Origin: Paratractidigestivibacter sp003150175
GTDB lineage: Bacteria > Actinomycetota > Coriobacteriia > Coriobacteriales > Atopobiaceae
Assembly (NCBI RefSeq): GCF_964283195.1
Contig: NZ_CAXYLH010000007.1
Direction: 5' to 3' (one strand)
DNA length: 64,000 nucleotides
Shown here: positions 40,748 through 49,380 of the stretch, in pieces
How positions within the stretch are numbered: position 1 is the first letter of the stretch
Layout of the letters: every line of letters starts with the position of its first letter
Made by a program: the position numbers and the translations under genes
The notes under the pieces: model-generated
Told to the model about the DNA's origin: nothing
The model's database searches: none
What the model saw: only the letters and a program-made list of their open reading frames with translations

Positions 40748-41109
40748 ACGTACGGGGGGCGCCTCGGACAAGAAGGGCGGACGCCGCGAAGGGGCACAGT
40801 GAGGGCGTCTCGGACACGAGAACCGAACGCTCCGGCCCGGGAACCGAACGTCTCGGCACGAAGGCGGGCACCTCGGGCAAGAAGGGCGCTTCTCGGGCGC
40901 GATTCGGGCGTCCTCGCGCCGGCCCGTCTTTCCACACCGCCGAGATTGCGTATCTTTACAAAAATCGCCGATAAGGGCGCCATTTTGTAGAGATGCGCAA
41001 TCTCGATGAAAGCGAGCGCCGCCCGGGCGTCATGTGCGGGCCGCTCCAGCCGAACGGCGGCGCGAGCGGGCGCACGATGCCGCCCAAACGGACGCTCGCA
41101 GGAAGCGCG
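40748..41109. other. gene-free spacer between trmL and the bile salt hydrolase gene
   Basis: 362 bp without a credible gene. The middle holds a long inverted repeat (40941-41005). The first 190 bp are repetitive in short words (AAGAAGGGCG, CTCGG.ACGAGAACCGAACG twice) but no defined element was recognised. Confidence 0.6.
40941..41005. repeat. 24-bp inverted repeat, AT-rich inner ends
   Basis: Arm CGAGATTGCGTATCTTTAC (from 40941) is mirrored at 40982-41005; the only differences are two positions that still pair as G-T. The loop is about 17 bases. It lies between convergent trmL and bsh genes and may act as a bidirectional terminator or an extragenic mobile palindrome. Confidence 0.65.
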
Positions 41110-42075
41110 CTAACGTAGGCGCGGCTCCGGAGTCACGAGCCGGTCGACCGGGGCTCCGGCCGCATCGGCGAGGCCCACGTAGCGGATCGCCGGGTCATCG
41201 TAGGTCGACCAATAGTAGCGCCCGCTCCCCGCGGCAAAACAGCTGGTATAGAGCGTGTACTCGAAGTCGCCGCCCGCCAGGCGCGCCGCGCCCTCGACCA
41301 TCGCCACGCCCTCGAGCGTGCGGAACATGCGGATGACGTTGTCCTTCTCGCCGGACTTCTGCGGGTAGCTCGCGTTGAGGTAGGCCGCCTTGACGAAGCG
41401 AGAGGGCGAGTAAGAGTCGCCCGGGATGCCGCGCATGCCCGCGCCCGCGCCGTAGGGGGCGAGGTCGGCTCCGCGCCAGCGCGCGGGATGCGCGAAGTCG
41501 TTCGTCACCGTGACATAGCTTCGCAGGTTCTCGAGGTGCCACTCGAGCGAGGGCTGGTTCGCGAGCACGTCGACGGGATCGTCCATCACGTGCAGGCCGT
41601 CGGCGCGGCTCTCGACGACGATGCTTCGCTCCGCGTCGCCGATGATCCAATGCAAATAAGAGACGCCCAGTCCCTCGCCCGCGGGCACGCCCACGATGAC
41701 GGCGCCTTCGAGCGCGGCCCGAACCTCCTCGACGCTCGAGAAGCTCGCCGCGACCCAGAGCGGGAACTCGTAGGCGCAGACATTCTTCTTTCCGTCGACC
41801 GGGGCGTCGGCGTAGGCGGCGAAGCCGGGGAAGTTGAGACCCGCCACGGCGAGGCCGGCGTCGTTACCGCAGTCGAAGAACATCGGGTAGTTGTTCACGT
41901 CGACGCACATGCCGACAGCCGCGTGCGCCGCCGGGGCGTCGTCCATGAAGCGGTAGCCCACGGGGAACCCGACGGGCACGACCCGGGGCTTCTCGCCGTA
42001 GCCGCAGCCCCAATCGAGGTTGCGGCCGAGGAACATCTGGCCTTCAGCACTGGTGAATCGAACGGCTGTGCACAT
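41110..42075 (-). CDS. bsh: bile salt hydrolase / choloylglycine hydrolase family
   Basis: Ntn hydrolase of 321 residues cleaving the amide of conjugated bile acids (penicillin V acylase is the alternative). After Met removal Cys2 is the nucleophile (MCTAVRF). Other catalytic positions match BSH: R18 and D21 (GRNLDW), N81 (LNFPG), N173 (ANQPSLEWH) and R226 (SPSRFVK). The selectivity loop reads YGAGAGMRGIPGD. ATG 42075 follows AAGGAGG. A TATAAG -10 lies about 50 bp upstream (42129-42124). No signal peptide, so cytoplasmic. A gut habitat is implied. Confidence 0.88.
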   Translation of the reverse strand: MCTAVRFTSAEGQMFLGRNLDWGCGYGEKPRVVPVGFPVGYRFMDDAPAAHAAVGMCVDVNNYPMFFDCGNDAGLAVAGLNFPGFAAYADAPVDGKKNVCAYEFPLWVAASFSSVEEVRAALEGAVIVGVPAGEGLGVSYLHWIIGDAERSIVVESRADGLHVMDDPVDVLANQPSLEWHLENLRSYVTVTNDFAHPARWRGADLAPYGAGAGMRGIPGDSYSPSRFVKAAYLNASYPQKSGEKDNVIRMFRTLEGVAMVEGAARLAGGDFEYTLYTSCFAAGSGRYYWSTYDDPAIRYVGLADAAGAPVDRLVTPEPRLR

Positions 42076-42301
42076 CTTTGCCTCCTTGCGTTCGGCGAAT
42101 CGGCTCGCGCGCCTTCCTATGGGCTTATACCCGCCGCGGCCGCGTCTGCCCGCGGCGCCGCACAAAAAACGCGCCGCCGGGACAGCCCCAGCGGCACGCA
42201 CTGTGCGCGAATCTCGATGAATGAAGGATGCTGAACGGCCGAGCGCACGAAGCGAAGCGCGGGCAAGAAGGACTCCCGCCCGCAAGGCCACCTCCGCTCG
42301 C

Positions 42302-42721
42302 CTAGACCAGCTTGCCCTTGCAGTGGTCGATCATGTGCTGGACCATCTGGGCCTCCCACCCGAGGAACTCCTTCTTTCGCGCGACGAGCTTGCCGTCGAC
42401 GAGCTCCTGGTAGGCGACCTTGATTTTGACGAAGCGGGTCACGTGGCTCTCGCCGGCGTGCGTCATGCAGCTCTCGACGAGCTTCTGGGGGCCGAGGCCC
42501 ATGAGCATCTTCGGGTTGTAGAGCACGTGGTCGGCCTCGTCCTCGCCCTTGTAGACGACGACGGCCTTCGCGACGCCGATCTGGTTGGCGGCGAGGCACA
42601 CGGCGTCCTCGTGCGCGTTCATGGTGTCGATGAGGTCCTGGGCGAGCTCGGCGTCCTCAGCGGTCGCGGGGGCGCAGGGGGTGGTCAGAATCGCGTCGTC
42701 GCAGACGAGTTCACGGATCAT
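42302..42721 (-). CDS. peptide-deformylase-like protein with altered active site
   Basis: Protein of 139 residues of the PDF fold. Motif 1 is CLAANQIGV (42-50), motif 2 is ESCMT with metal-ligand Cys85, and motif 3 is QHMIDH with His129 and His133. In active deformylases motif 3 is HExxH; here the catalytic Glu is Met130. Metal binding is therefore retained while deformylation is doubtful. Another genuine def gene is expected elsewhere. GAAAGGAACCCC precedes the ATG. Confidence 0.8.
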   Translation of the reverse strand: MIRELVCDDAILTTPCAPATAEDAELAQDLIDTMNAHEDAVCLAANQIGVAKAVVVYKGEDEADHVLYNPKMLMGLGPQKLVESCMTHAGESHVTRFVKIKVAYQELVDGKLVARKKEFLGWEAQMVQHMIDHCKGKLV

Positions 42722-42754
42722 GGGGTTCCTTTCGATGGGTCATCGGTGCCGTCG

Positions 42755-42763
42755 AGTATATCA
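42755..42763 (-). promoter_or_regulatory. extended -10 promoter of the deformylase-like gene
   Basis: On the minus strand the sequence reads TGATATACT, an extended -10 (TGn followed by TATACT). Predicted start is about 27 nt upstream of the ATG. No clear -35 is needed for this promoter type. Confidence 0.55.
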
Positions 42764-42852
42764 TTGCTGCTATCTGCAACGATTCGCCGTTGAGGCCGAC
42801 GGGGGGCAGGCGCCCTTCCCGCCGCCTTCGCTCCGAGGGAAGGGAGAGCGCC

Positions 42853-43515
42853 ATGCCACGCGAGACCAAGGCCGCGAAGTCCGCGCGCGCCGTCGAGGTG
42901 TGCCGGCGCCTGGACCAAAAGTACGGCCCCGTCGAGTGCTTCCTCGACCACGAGAACCCGTTCCACCTGGTGATCTCGGTGCTGCTGTCGGCCCAGACCA
43001 CCGACGCACAGGTCAACCGCGTGACGCCCGAGCTCTTCCGCCGCTGGCCCACGCCCGCGGACCTCGCCGCCGCCTCCCCCGCCGAGGTCGCCGAGGTCAT
43101 CCACAGCCTCGGCTTCTACAAGACCAAGGCGCGCCACTGCGTCGAGTGCGCTCAGGCCATCGTCACGGACTTCGTGGGAGAGGTGCCGCACACGATGCGC
43201 GAGCTCACGAGCCTGCCGGGCGTGGGGCGCAAGACCGCCAACATCGTCCTTAACGTGAGCTTCGGCATCGTGGAGGGCATCGCGGTGGACACGCACGTCA
43301 ACCGCATCGCTCACCGCCTCGCGCTCAGCCCGAAGACCCACGCGTCCGAGCCGCTCAAGACCGAGCAGGACCTGCTGGGCATCCTCCCGCGCGAGTACTG
43401 GCGCGACGTCAACCACCAGTGGATCCGCCACGGGCGGGACACCTGCACGGCGCGCTCGCCCAAGTGCGAGGGCTGCGTGCTCGAGGACATCTGCCCCTCC
43501 GCACATCTCGCGTAG
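42853..43515 (+). CDS. nth: endonuclease III (DNA glycosylase/AP lyase)
   Basis: Base-excision-repair enzyme of 220 residues acting on oxidised pyrimidines. Helix-hairpin-helix LPGVGRKTANIVL carries the catalytic Lys; the catalytic Asp is in AVDTHVNRIAHRL. The [4Fe-4S] cluster ligands are at the C-terminus (CTARSPKCEGCVLEDIC, spacing C-x6-C-x2-C-x5-C). ATG has GGGAGAG upstream. The esterase gene follows 34 bp downstream. Confidence 0.95.
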   Translation: MPRETKAAKSARAVEVCRRLDQKYGPVECFLDHENPFHLVISVLLSAQTTDAQVNRVTPELFRRWPTPADLAAASPAEVAEVIHSLGFYKTKARHCVECAQAIVTDFVGEVPHTMRELTSLPGVGRKTANIVLNVSFGIVEGIAVDTHVNRIAHRLALSPKTHASEPLKTEQDLLGILPREYWRDVNHQWIRHGRDTCTARSPKCEGCVLEDICPSAHLA

Positions 43516-43549
43516 AGGCGCAAACCGCGCAAAGAAGGGCAGGTCAGGC

Positions 43550-44272
43550 ATGGAGAAGTTCTTTTTCGTCGGCGAGGACGCCGGCGAGGTCTCCGACGAG
43601 GGCGCCGGCAAGAAGCGCGTCTGCGTCCGCGCCCCCGAGGGCGCGACGGGCGAGCTGCCCGTGGTCTATCTCAACGTCTACCAGGGCGACGGCGCCGAGG
43701 CATGGGCACGCCTGGCCGAGCTCGGGTGCGGGCCGCTTGCGCTCGTGACGGTGGGCGGCATCGACTGGGAACGCGACATGACGCCCTGGCCCGCCGAGCC
43801 GGCGACCCGCAACGAGCCCGCGTACACGGGCGGCGCGGGCGACTACCTGCAAAAGCTCACCGGCTCGATCGTGCCCGCAGCGGAGGCCGAGCTCGCGCAG
43901 GCCGACATCGCGCCTGCGTGGCGCGGCATCGCCGGGTATTCGCTCGCGGGCCTCTTTGCGCTGTGGTCGCTGTGGCAGACGGACGCGTTCTTACGCGCGG
44001 CGAGCGCATCCGGGTCGCTGTGGTACGAGGGCTGGCTCGAATACGCCGCAGGTCACGAGCTTGCGCGCGTGCCGGAGCGAGTGAGCCTCTCGCTGGGAAG
44101 CAAGGAGCACAAGACGCCGAACCGCCTTATGCGGGAGGTCCGCCGAGCGACCGAGGCGACGACCGCGCTCCTGAGCGAGCGCGGCGCGCAGGCGACCTTC
44201 GAGCTCAACCCGGGCAACCACTTCGCCCAGACCGACCTGCGCATGGCGCGCGCCATCGCCGCGCTGATGTAA
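43550..44272 (+). CDS. alpha/beta hydrolase, esterase family
   Basis: Cytoplasmic hydrolase of 240 residues. Nucleophile elbow is GYSLAGLFALW (about 128-138), preceded by the variable N-terminal half (PVVYLNVYQGDGAEAW) and followed by a C-terminal His (NPGNHFAQTDLRM). The layout fits the Fes/esterase-D-like superfamily. No signal peptide. Substrate unknown. It probably shares a transcript with nth and is convergent with the TetM-like gene. Confidence 0.8.
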   Translation: MEKFFFVGEDAGEVSDEGAGKKRVCVRAPEGATGELPVVYLNVYQGDGAEAWARLAELGCGPLALVTVGGIDWERDMTPWPAEPATRNEPAYTGGAGDYLQKLTGSIVPAAEAELAQADIAPAWRGIAGYSLAGLFALWSLWQTDAFLRAASASGSLWYEGWLEYAAGHELARVPERVSLSLGSKEHKTPNRLMREVRRATEATTALLSERGAQATFELNPGNHFAQTDLRMARAIAALM

Positions 44273-44297
44273 CAAGAAGGGCACGGCCGCGAGCCCG

Positions 44298-46343
44298 TCA
44301 CTCCCCGCCGAAGAACGCCGCGTCGGCCGGTCGCCACGGGCGCAGCAGCGAGGGGTCGTCCGCCACGTGCACGTGCGCGGGGACTTCTTGCCACTTGACG
44401 GTGTAGCCGGCACCGTGGCTGCAGAATACCGAGTCCGACGTGTTCGGCAGGTCCGCCTCGGGGTCGTAGGCGGCTTCCTCGATCACGCGGTCGGCGTCGT
44501 GGCACGGCTCGTAGCCCGCGAGCTGTAGGGAGAGCCGTCCGCGGCCTCCGGTGTAGGCCGCCACCTCGAGCGCGTAGTCGCCCAGCTCCGAGGCCGGGAC
44601 CTCGCCCGCGAGCGTCGCGATCCCGCCCGACGCGCCAGCGCCCGCGCCCGCGTCCGAAGCAGCCGGCGCCGCCCCCGCCGACGGCGCGCCGAAGCGCCCG
44701 CCCATGCGCGTCATGTCCGACATCGCGCGGCCCAGCTTGTCCTCAGGGACCTCCAGCTCGAAGGCGTACCACGGCTCCAGCAGCACGCACTCGCCGCGCG
44801 ACCGGGCGCACATGAGCGCCTGCCGCACCGCCCGGTAGGTGGCCTGCCTGAAGTCGCCGCCCACGGTGTGCTTGGCGTGCGCGCGCCCGGCGCACAGCGT
44901 GATCCGCACGTCGGTCAGCGGCGCGCCCGTGAGCACGCCCACGTGGTCGCGCTCCATCGCGTTCGCGAGGATGAGCCGCTGCCAGTTCCGGTCGAGCTCG
45001 TCTTCCGAGCAGCGCGTGCCAAAGACGACGCCGCTCCCCCGCGGCCCGGGCTCCACGAGCAGGTGCGCCTCCGCGTAGTGGCGCAGCGGCTCGAAGTGGC
45101 CGATGCCCATCGAGGGCGCGCTGAGCGTCTCTTTGTAGAGGATCCCCGCCGAGCCGAAGTCGACCGAAAGCCCGTAGCGGTCGGAAAGAAGCCCCCTCAC
45201 GACCTCGAGCTGCACGGCGCCCATGAGCTGCAGGTGGATCTCCTGCAGGCGCTCGCTCCACGCGACGCCGAGCATCGGGTCCTCGCAAGCGAGCTCGCGC
45301 AGGGCCGCGAGCACGGCGTGGGCGTCCTCGTCGCCGGTGAGCACGCGGTAGGTGAGCACGGGCGCGAGCACCGGGGCCTCCGCGTCGGACTCGGCGCCCA
45401 GGCCGTCGCCGGGGCGCACGCGCGTGAGCCCCGTGACCGCGCAGAGCCTTCCCGCGCGGACCTCCCCCACCGGCTCGAGCCGCGCGCCGACCGCCACGCG
45501 CAGCTGGTCGACCTTCTGCGACCAGGGCTCGCCGGCACGGACGCCGCTCACGACCTGCTTGGCGCAAAGCGCGCCGCCGGTGACCTTGAGCCACGCGACC
45601 CGCTCGCCCTTGCGCCCGTGGCTCACGCGGTACACGCACGCCGCGAACTCACGGGGCCACTCGCGCTCCTCGACGAGCTCCGCCAAGCCGTCGAGGAGCC
45701 CCTCCACGCCGTCGTTCTTGAGCGCGGAGCCAAAGAAGACCGGGAAGGCGCGCTGCTGCGCCACAAGCCGGCGGCGAGTCTGGGGCGTAAGCGAGCCCGT
45801 CTCCAGGTACTCGTCGAGCGCCGCGTCGTCGGTCATGGCCGCCGCCTCGCCCGCGAGGTCATCTGCCGGCACGCAGCCCTCCGATAGCCGCGCGCGGAGC
45901 TGGGCCATAACCCGGGCGCGCTCCTCGGCGGAGCCGCCGTCGGGCAAAAGGTCGGTCTTGTTCACAAAGACAAACGTGGGGATGCCGCGGCGCGCGAGCA
46001 GGCGCCACAGGGTCTCGGTGTGGCCCTGGACGCCGTCGTTTCCGCCCACCACGAGCAGGGCGTAGTCGAGCGCGGCGAGCGTGCGCTCCGCCTCGGCGCT
46101 GAAGTCGACGTGGCCCGGCGAGTCGACGAGCATGAGGCGCACGCCGGCGTGCTCAAGCTCGGCCTGCGAGCTGAAGATCGTGATACCGCGGGCGCGCTCC
46201 ATCGCGTCGGTGTCCAGGTGCGCGTCGCCGCGGTCCACCCTCCCGAGCGCGCGGATGCGCCCGGCGTCGTAGAGCATGGCCTCCGCGAGCGTGGTCTTGC
46301 CCGCGTCGACGTGGGCGAGTATGCCGATGACCGCCTGCTTCAA
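44298..46343 (-). CDS. TetM/TetO-like ribosomal-protection-type translational GTPase
   Basis: EF-G-like GTPase of 681 residues. G1 AHVDAGKTTLAE, G2 RGITIF, G3 DSPGHVDF and G4 NKTD are present, followed by EF-G-like domains II, III, IV and V. The domain IV segment reads KHTVGGDFRQATYRAV rather than the canonical TetM loop, and a Gly/Ala-rich insertion of about 25 residues follows. TTG 46343 was chosen because GAGGAG is 6 nt upstream and the fold begins at once. Chromosomal relatives of this kind occur in Coriobacteriia and Clostridia; tetracycline resistance cannot be concluded. It lies head to head with the GGDEF/EAL gene with no spacer. Confidence 0.82.
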   Translation of the reverse strand: MKQAVIGILAHVDAGKTTLAEAMLYDAGRIRALGRVDRGDAHLDTDAMERARGITIFSSQAELEHAGVRLMLVDSPGHVDFSAEAERTLAALDYALLVVGGNDGVQGHTETLWRLLARRGIPTFVFVNKTDLLPDGGSAEERARVMAQLRARLSEGCVPADDLAGEAAAMTDDAALDEYLETGSLTPQTRRRLVAQQRAFPVFFGSALKNDGVEGLLDGLAELVEEREWPREFAACVYRVSHGRKGERVAWLKVTGGALCAKQVVSGVRAGEPWSQKVDQLRVAVGARLEPVGEVRAGRLCAVTGLTRVRPGDGLGAESDAEAPVLAPVLTYRVLTGDEDAHAVLAALRELACEDPMLGVAWSERLQEIHLQLMGAVQLEVVRGLLSDRYGLSVDFGSAGILYKETLSAPSMGIGHFEPLRHYAEAHLLVEPGPRGSGVVFGTRCSEDELDRNWQRLILANAMERDHVGVLTGAPLTDVRITLCAGRAHAKHTVGGDFRQATYRAVRQALMCARSRGECVLLEPWYAFELEVPEDKLGRAMSDMTRMGGRFGAPSAGAAPAASDAGAGAGASGGIATLAGEVPASELGDYALEVAAYTGGRGRLSLQLAGYEPCHDADRVIEEAAYDPEADLPNTSDSVFCSHGAGYTVKWQEVPAHVHVADDPSLLRPWRPADAAFFGGE

Positions 46344-49149
46344 GCGCTTCTCCTCGCTGTGCGGCAACAAAAGACGAAGTTGGGACGCATATGAATGTAT
46401 CACCGACCGAGCCGGCCTCGGCAACCGCATGGGCTACGGTCACGCCGTCGACGAGCTATGGGACGCGCAGGCCCCCTTCACCGTCGCGCTCGTGGACCTC
46501 GACAACCTCAAGTACGCGAACGACGCCTTCGGTCACGACGAGGGCAATCATTACATCCTCACCGTCGCCGAGCTCCTGCGCGCCTGCTGCCGCGAGGGGG
46601 ACGGGTCGGGCGCCTACCGCATCGGCGGGGATGAGTTCGTCTTGATCTCCCCGCGCGACACCGAGTCCTCACTCGCCTCCCGCCTCGAGAAGGCCCGCGA
46701 TGAGCTCGTCGAGAAGTCCACTGCGACCGAGCCGATGACCTTCAGCTTCAGCTACGGCTGCTCCAAGGTCCACCCCGACGAGGGCGGAAGCCGCAAGGAC
46801 ATCACCGCCGACGCTGACCGGAAGATGTACCGCTACAAGCTCGCCCACCGGTCGGCCCAGCAGCGCATGCGCAACGTCCCCGGAGCCGCGGCGGCGAGGG
46901 GCGGCGACTTCAACGCGCGCTTCTTTACCGAGCGCGTCTTCGAGGCGCTCGCCATGGCGGTCCCCGAGCGCTACCAGTTCGTGATCGACATCGAGTCGGA
47001 CCGCTCACGCTGGTCCGCCAACGCCGTCACCGACCTCGGCATACCCTCGGCCAACCTCGAGAACAAGACCAAGGTCTGGGGCGAGCACGTCCATGCCGAC
47101 GACCTCTCGGCCTACCTGGAGGGCGCAGGGGAGCTCCTCCAGGGAAAGACCCACCATCTCGCCGCCCAGTACCGCGCCCGCGACGCGGCGGGCTCCTTCA
47201 TGGTCTGCGAGTGCCGCGCCTTCCGCCTGGACGGGAACGCGGACGCCGGCATCCCTTCGCTCATCGCCGGCGTCATCACGAACCGGAGCATAGCCGAGAA
47301 CACCGACCTGGCCACGGGGCTGGGCGACATCCGCTCGCTCATGGCCGCCGTCGACGACTGCCGCTACGGCCAAGACAGCTGCGGGCTTTTGGGAATCAAG
47401 GTCGACGGCGTCGCCGAGATCAACGCGACGCTCGGCTACGAGGCGGGCGACCGCGCGCTGAGCCTGCTCTCGGCCCGCCTGCTCTCGGTCCTGCGCGGCC
47501 GCGGCCTCGCGTACCGTGCCCGCGGCTCCGAGTTCGTCGCGCTGCGCCAGGAGGTCTCCGCCCAGCTCGCGAAGCCGATCAGGTTCGAGGGAGAGGAGCT
47601 TCCGGTATCCATGCGCTACGCCGTGGTCTTCCTCGACCTCGTCGATCGGCAACCGCTCCCCATCCTGAACGACCTCGACCAGCGGCTCCGCGAGGGGGCG
47701 AGTACCCTTGGCCGTGCGGGCGATGGCCAGGGCGACGGCCGGGAAGGCTCCCAGGCCGGCGACGCGCACGCGCCGAGCCGCCACGGCGTGGGCTTGGGCC
47801 AGGCGCGCACGGCTGGCGAGAAGCGCCTGGACCCCTTGACCGGACTTCTTTGCAGCAGCGACTTCATCGAGACCGCGAGGGAGTGGTGCCGGGCCAACCC
47901 CGCAGAGCAGTGGGCGTTCGTCGCCCTCGACATCGACAACCTGCCGATCTTCTACGAGTGGCACGGGAAGGAGGAGGGGAAGCTCCTCGTATCCGAGGTG
48001 GCGGGAGTGCTCAGGGGCATGCAGGGCGAGAGCAAGCTCTGCGCGGGCTATTGGGGAGAGGACGACTTCAGCCTGCTCGTCGCGCTCGACCAGGAGCTTC
48101 TGGACGAGGTCTACCGGCGCGTGCGCGAGGTCGTCGCCAGCCACGACTCCTCCGTCGGGTTCCTCCCCTCGATGGGCGTCTATACGCTCGAGTCCGCCCA
48201 GGAGCTCGGCGACGACTGCTACGCGAAGGCGTCCTTCGCGAACACGCAGGGCAAGGAGCATTTCGAGACGCGCATCTGGTTCTTCCGCGCGGCGGACTGG
48301 AAGAGACAGTTCGACGAGCACCTCATGCTCTCGGACTTCCACTACGCCCTGCGCCAAGGACGCATCGGGTTCGTCCTCCAGCCACAGGTCGTCCTGGGCA
48401 GGGGGAGCATCTGCGGGGCCGAGGCGCTCGCGCGCTGGCGCACCGACGACGTCGAGCTCGACCCGGAGGAGTTCATCCCGGTCCTCGAGCGCACCGGGTT
48501 CATCGTCATGCTCGACAAGTACATCTGGAAATCGGTCGTCGCGTGGCTGCGCGACCAGCTGCGCCGCGGCTTCCAGCCCGTGCCGATCTCGTTCAACATC
48601 AGCCCGGTCGACGTGGCGACGCTCGACGTCCCCGAGCACCTCGGCAAGCTGCTCAAGGCCGAGGTCCCGGAGTCGTTGTTCCTCCAGGACCCCGACGCCG
48701 CGCACGCCCTCGTCTCGGGCCTCAAAAAGATGGGCATCGGGGTCTTCCTGGACGAGTTCGGCAACAGCCTGGGCTCGCTCGCGCTCCTGCGGGAGGCCGG
48801 CGTCGACGCCGTCAAGCTCGACCAGGGGCTCCTCGTCGCGGGCGCCGAGAAGGACGGGCGCCGCGCCGGCATCGCCGACCCGCTGCTCTCGCTCGCGCGC
48901 GAGGCCGGCGTCAGCGTGATCGCGGACGACGTGCAGACCGAGCGCCAGGTCGACGCGCTGCGCGGAAGCGGCATCCGCTACATCCAAGGCTACGTGTACT
49001 ACCTGCCCATGAGCCCGGCCGACCTCGAGAGCCTGCTCGCGAACACGCTGCTCGTCGAGCGGGCCGGCATCGTCGCCCTCGGCGAACAGGGCGCGAAGGA
49101 GCCGCCCGCGAAGGACGACGCCTTCCGCAAGGGCTTCTTTGCACGCTGA
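46327..49149 (+). CDS. GGDEF/EAL protein with mostly degenerate domains, 5' end uncertain
   Basis: About 940 residues: GGDEF 1 (TDRAGLGNR, DLDNLKYANDAFGHDEG, intact RIGGDEF), a PAS-like region, GGDEF 2 (RARGSEF, degenerate), GGDEF 3 (YWGEDDF, degenerate) and an EAL domain that keeps GAEALARW but has DEFGNS and IADDVQT where active enzymes have DDFGTG and AEGVET. Diguanylate cyclase activity is possible from the first domain; phosphodiesterase activity is unlikely. The first in-frame ATG (46327) lies inside the TetM-like gene and has no ribosome site, and no sensor or membrane domain precedes GGDEF 1. The gene is probably truncated at its 5' end. Confidence 0.75.
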   Translation: MTACFKRFSSLCGNKRRSWDAYECITDRAGLGNRMGYGHAVDELWDAQAPFTVALVDLDNLKYANDAFGHDEGNHYILTVAELLRACCREGDGSGAYRIGGDEFVLISPRDTESSLASRLEKARDELVEKSTATEPMTFSFSYGCSKVHPDEGGSRKDITADADRKMYRYKLAHRSAQQRMRNVPGAAAARGGDFNARFFTERVFEALAMAVPERYQFVIDIESDRSRWSANAVTDLGIPSANLENKTKVWGEHVHADDLSAYLEGAGELLQGKTHHLAAQYRARDAAGSFMVCECRAFRLDGNADAGIPSLIAGVITNRSIAENTDLATGLGDIRSLMAAVDDCRYGQDSCGLLGIKVDGVAEINATLGYEAGDRALSLLSARLLSVLRGRGLAYRARGSEFVALRQEVSAQLAKPIRFEGEELPVSMRYAVVFLDLVDRQPLPILNDLDQRLREGASTLGRAGDGQGDGREGSQAGDAHAPSRHGVGLGQARTAGEKRLDPLTGLLCSSDFIETAREWCRANPAEQWAFVALDIDNLPIFYEWHGKEEGKLLVSEVAGVLRGMQGESKLCAGYWGEDDFSLLVALDQELLDEVYRRVREVVASHDSSVGFLPSMGVYTLESAQELGDDCYAKASFANTQGKEHFETRIWFFRAADWKRQFDEHLMLSDFHYALRQGRIGFVLQPQVVLGRGSICGAEALARWRTDDVELDPEEFIPVLERTGFIVMLDKYIWKSVVAWLRDQLRRGFQPVPISFNISPVDVATLDVPEHLGKLLKAEVPESLFLQDPDAAHALVSGLKKMGIGVFLDEFGNSLGSLALLREAGVDAVKLDQGLLVAGAEKDGRRAGIADPLLSLAREAGVSVIADDVQTERQVDALRGSGIRYIQGYVYYLPMSPADLESLLANTLLVERAGIVALGEQGAKEPPAKDDAFRKGFFAR

Positions 49150-49309
49150 CACCGCTGACTTGGGGGGCGCGCTTTTTCCAAAGTGCCGCGGGAAATTCGT
49201 GCCCGCCCCCGATCTGCCGCCCCGTGCGCCCCGGCCTGCCGCCCCGCGCGCTCGGCATGCCGCGACCTGCCGCGTCCCGCGCCTCGGCACCCCGCGCGAA
49301 TTGTGTAAA

Positions 49310-49363
49310 GTTGACGAGTCAACGGGCTTCTCGCCTACAATGCTGCACCGTTGAGTCGTCAAC
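49310..49363 (+). promoter_or_regulatory. promoter with two flanking palindromic operators, upstream of Fe-ADH
   Basis: GTTGACGAGTCAAC (49310-49323) and GTTGAGTCGTCAAC (49350-49363) are two 14-bp palindromes of the form GTTGA-N4-TCAAC, centres 40 bp apart. TACAAT (49336-49341) is a good -10 and TTGACG (49311-49316) a good -35, with a 19-bp spacer. The first operator covers the -35 and the second lies just downstream of the start point. A dimeric repressor bound at both sites could loop the promoter. Confidence 0.7.
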
Positions 49364-49380
49364 GAGAGGAGCCCTCCTTC

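Noticed and set aside
44298..46343. Acquired tetracycline-resistance gene
   Set aside because: No mobile-element flanks and the GC content matches neighbours; the domain IV loop is non-canonical, so resistance is not claimed.
46391..46645. ATG at 46391 as start of the GGDEF gene
   Set aside because: It is in a different frame from the GGDEF domain and gives a Ser/Thr/Pro-rich shadow peptide.
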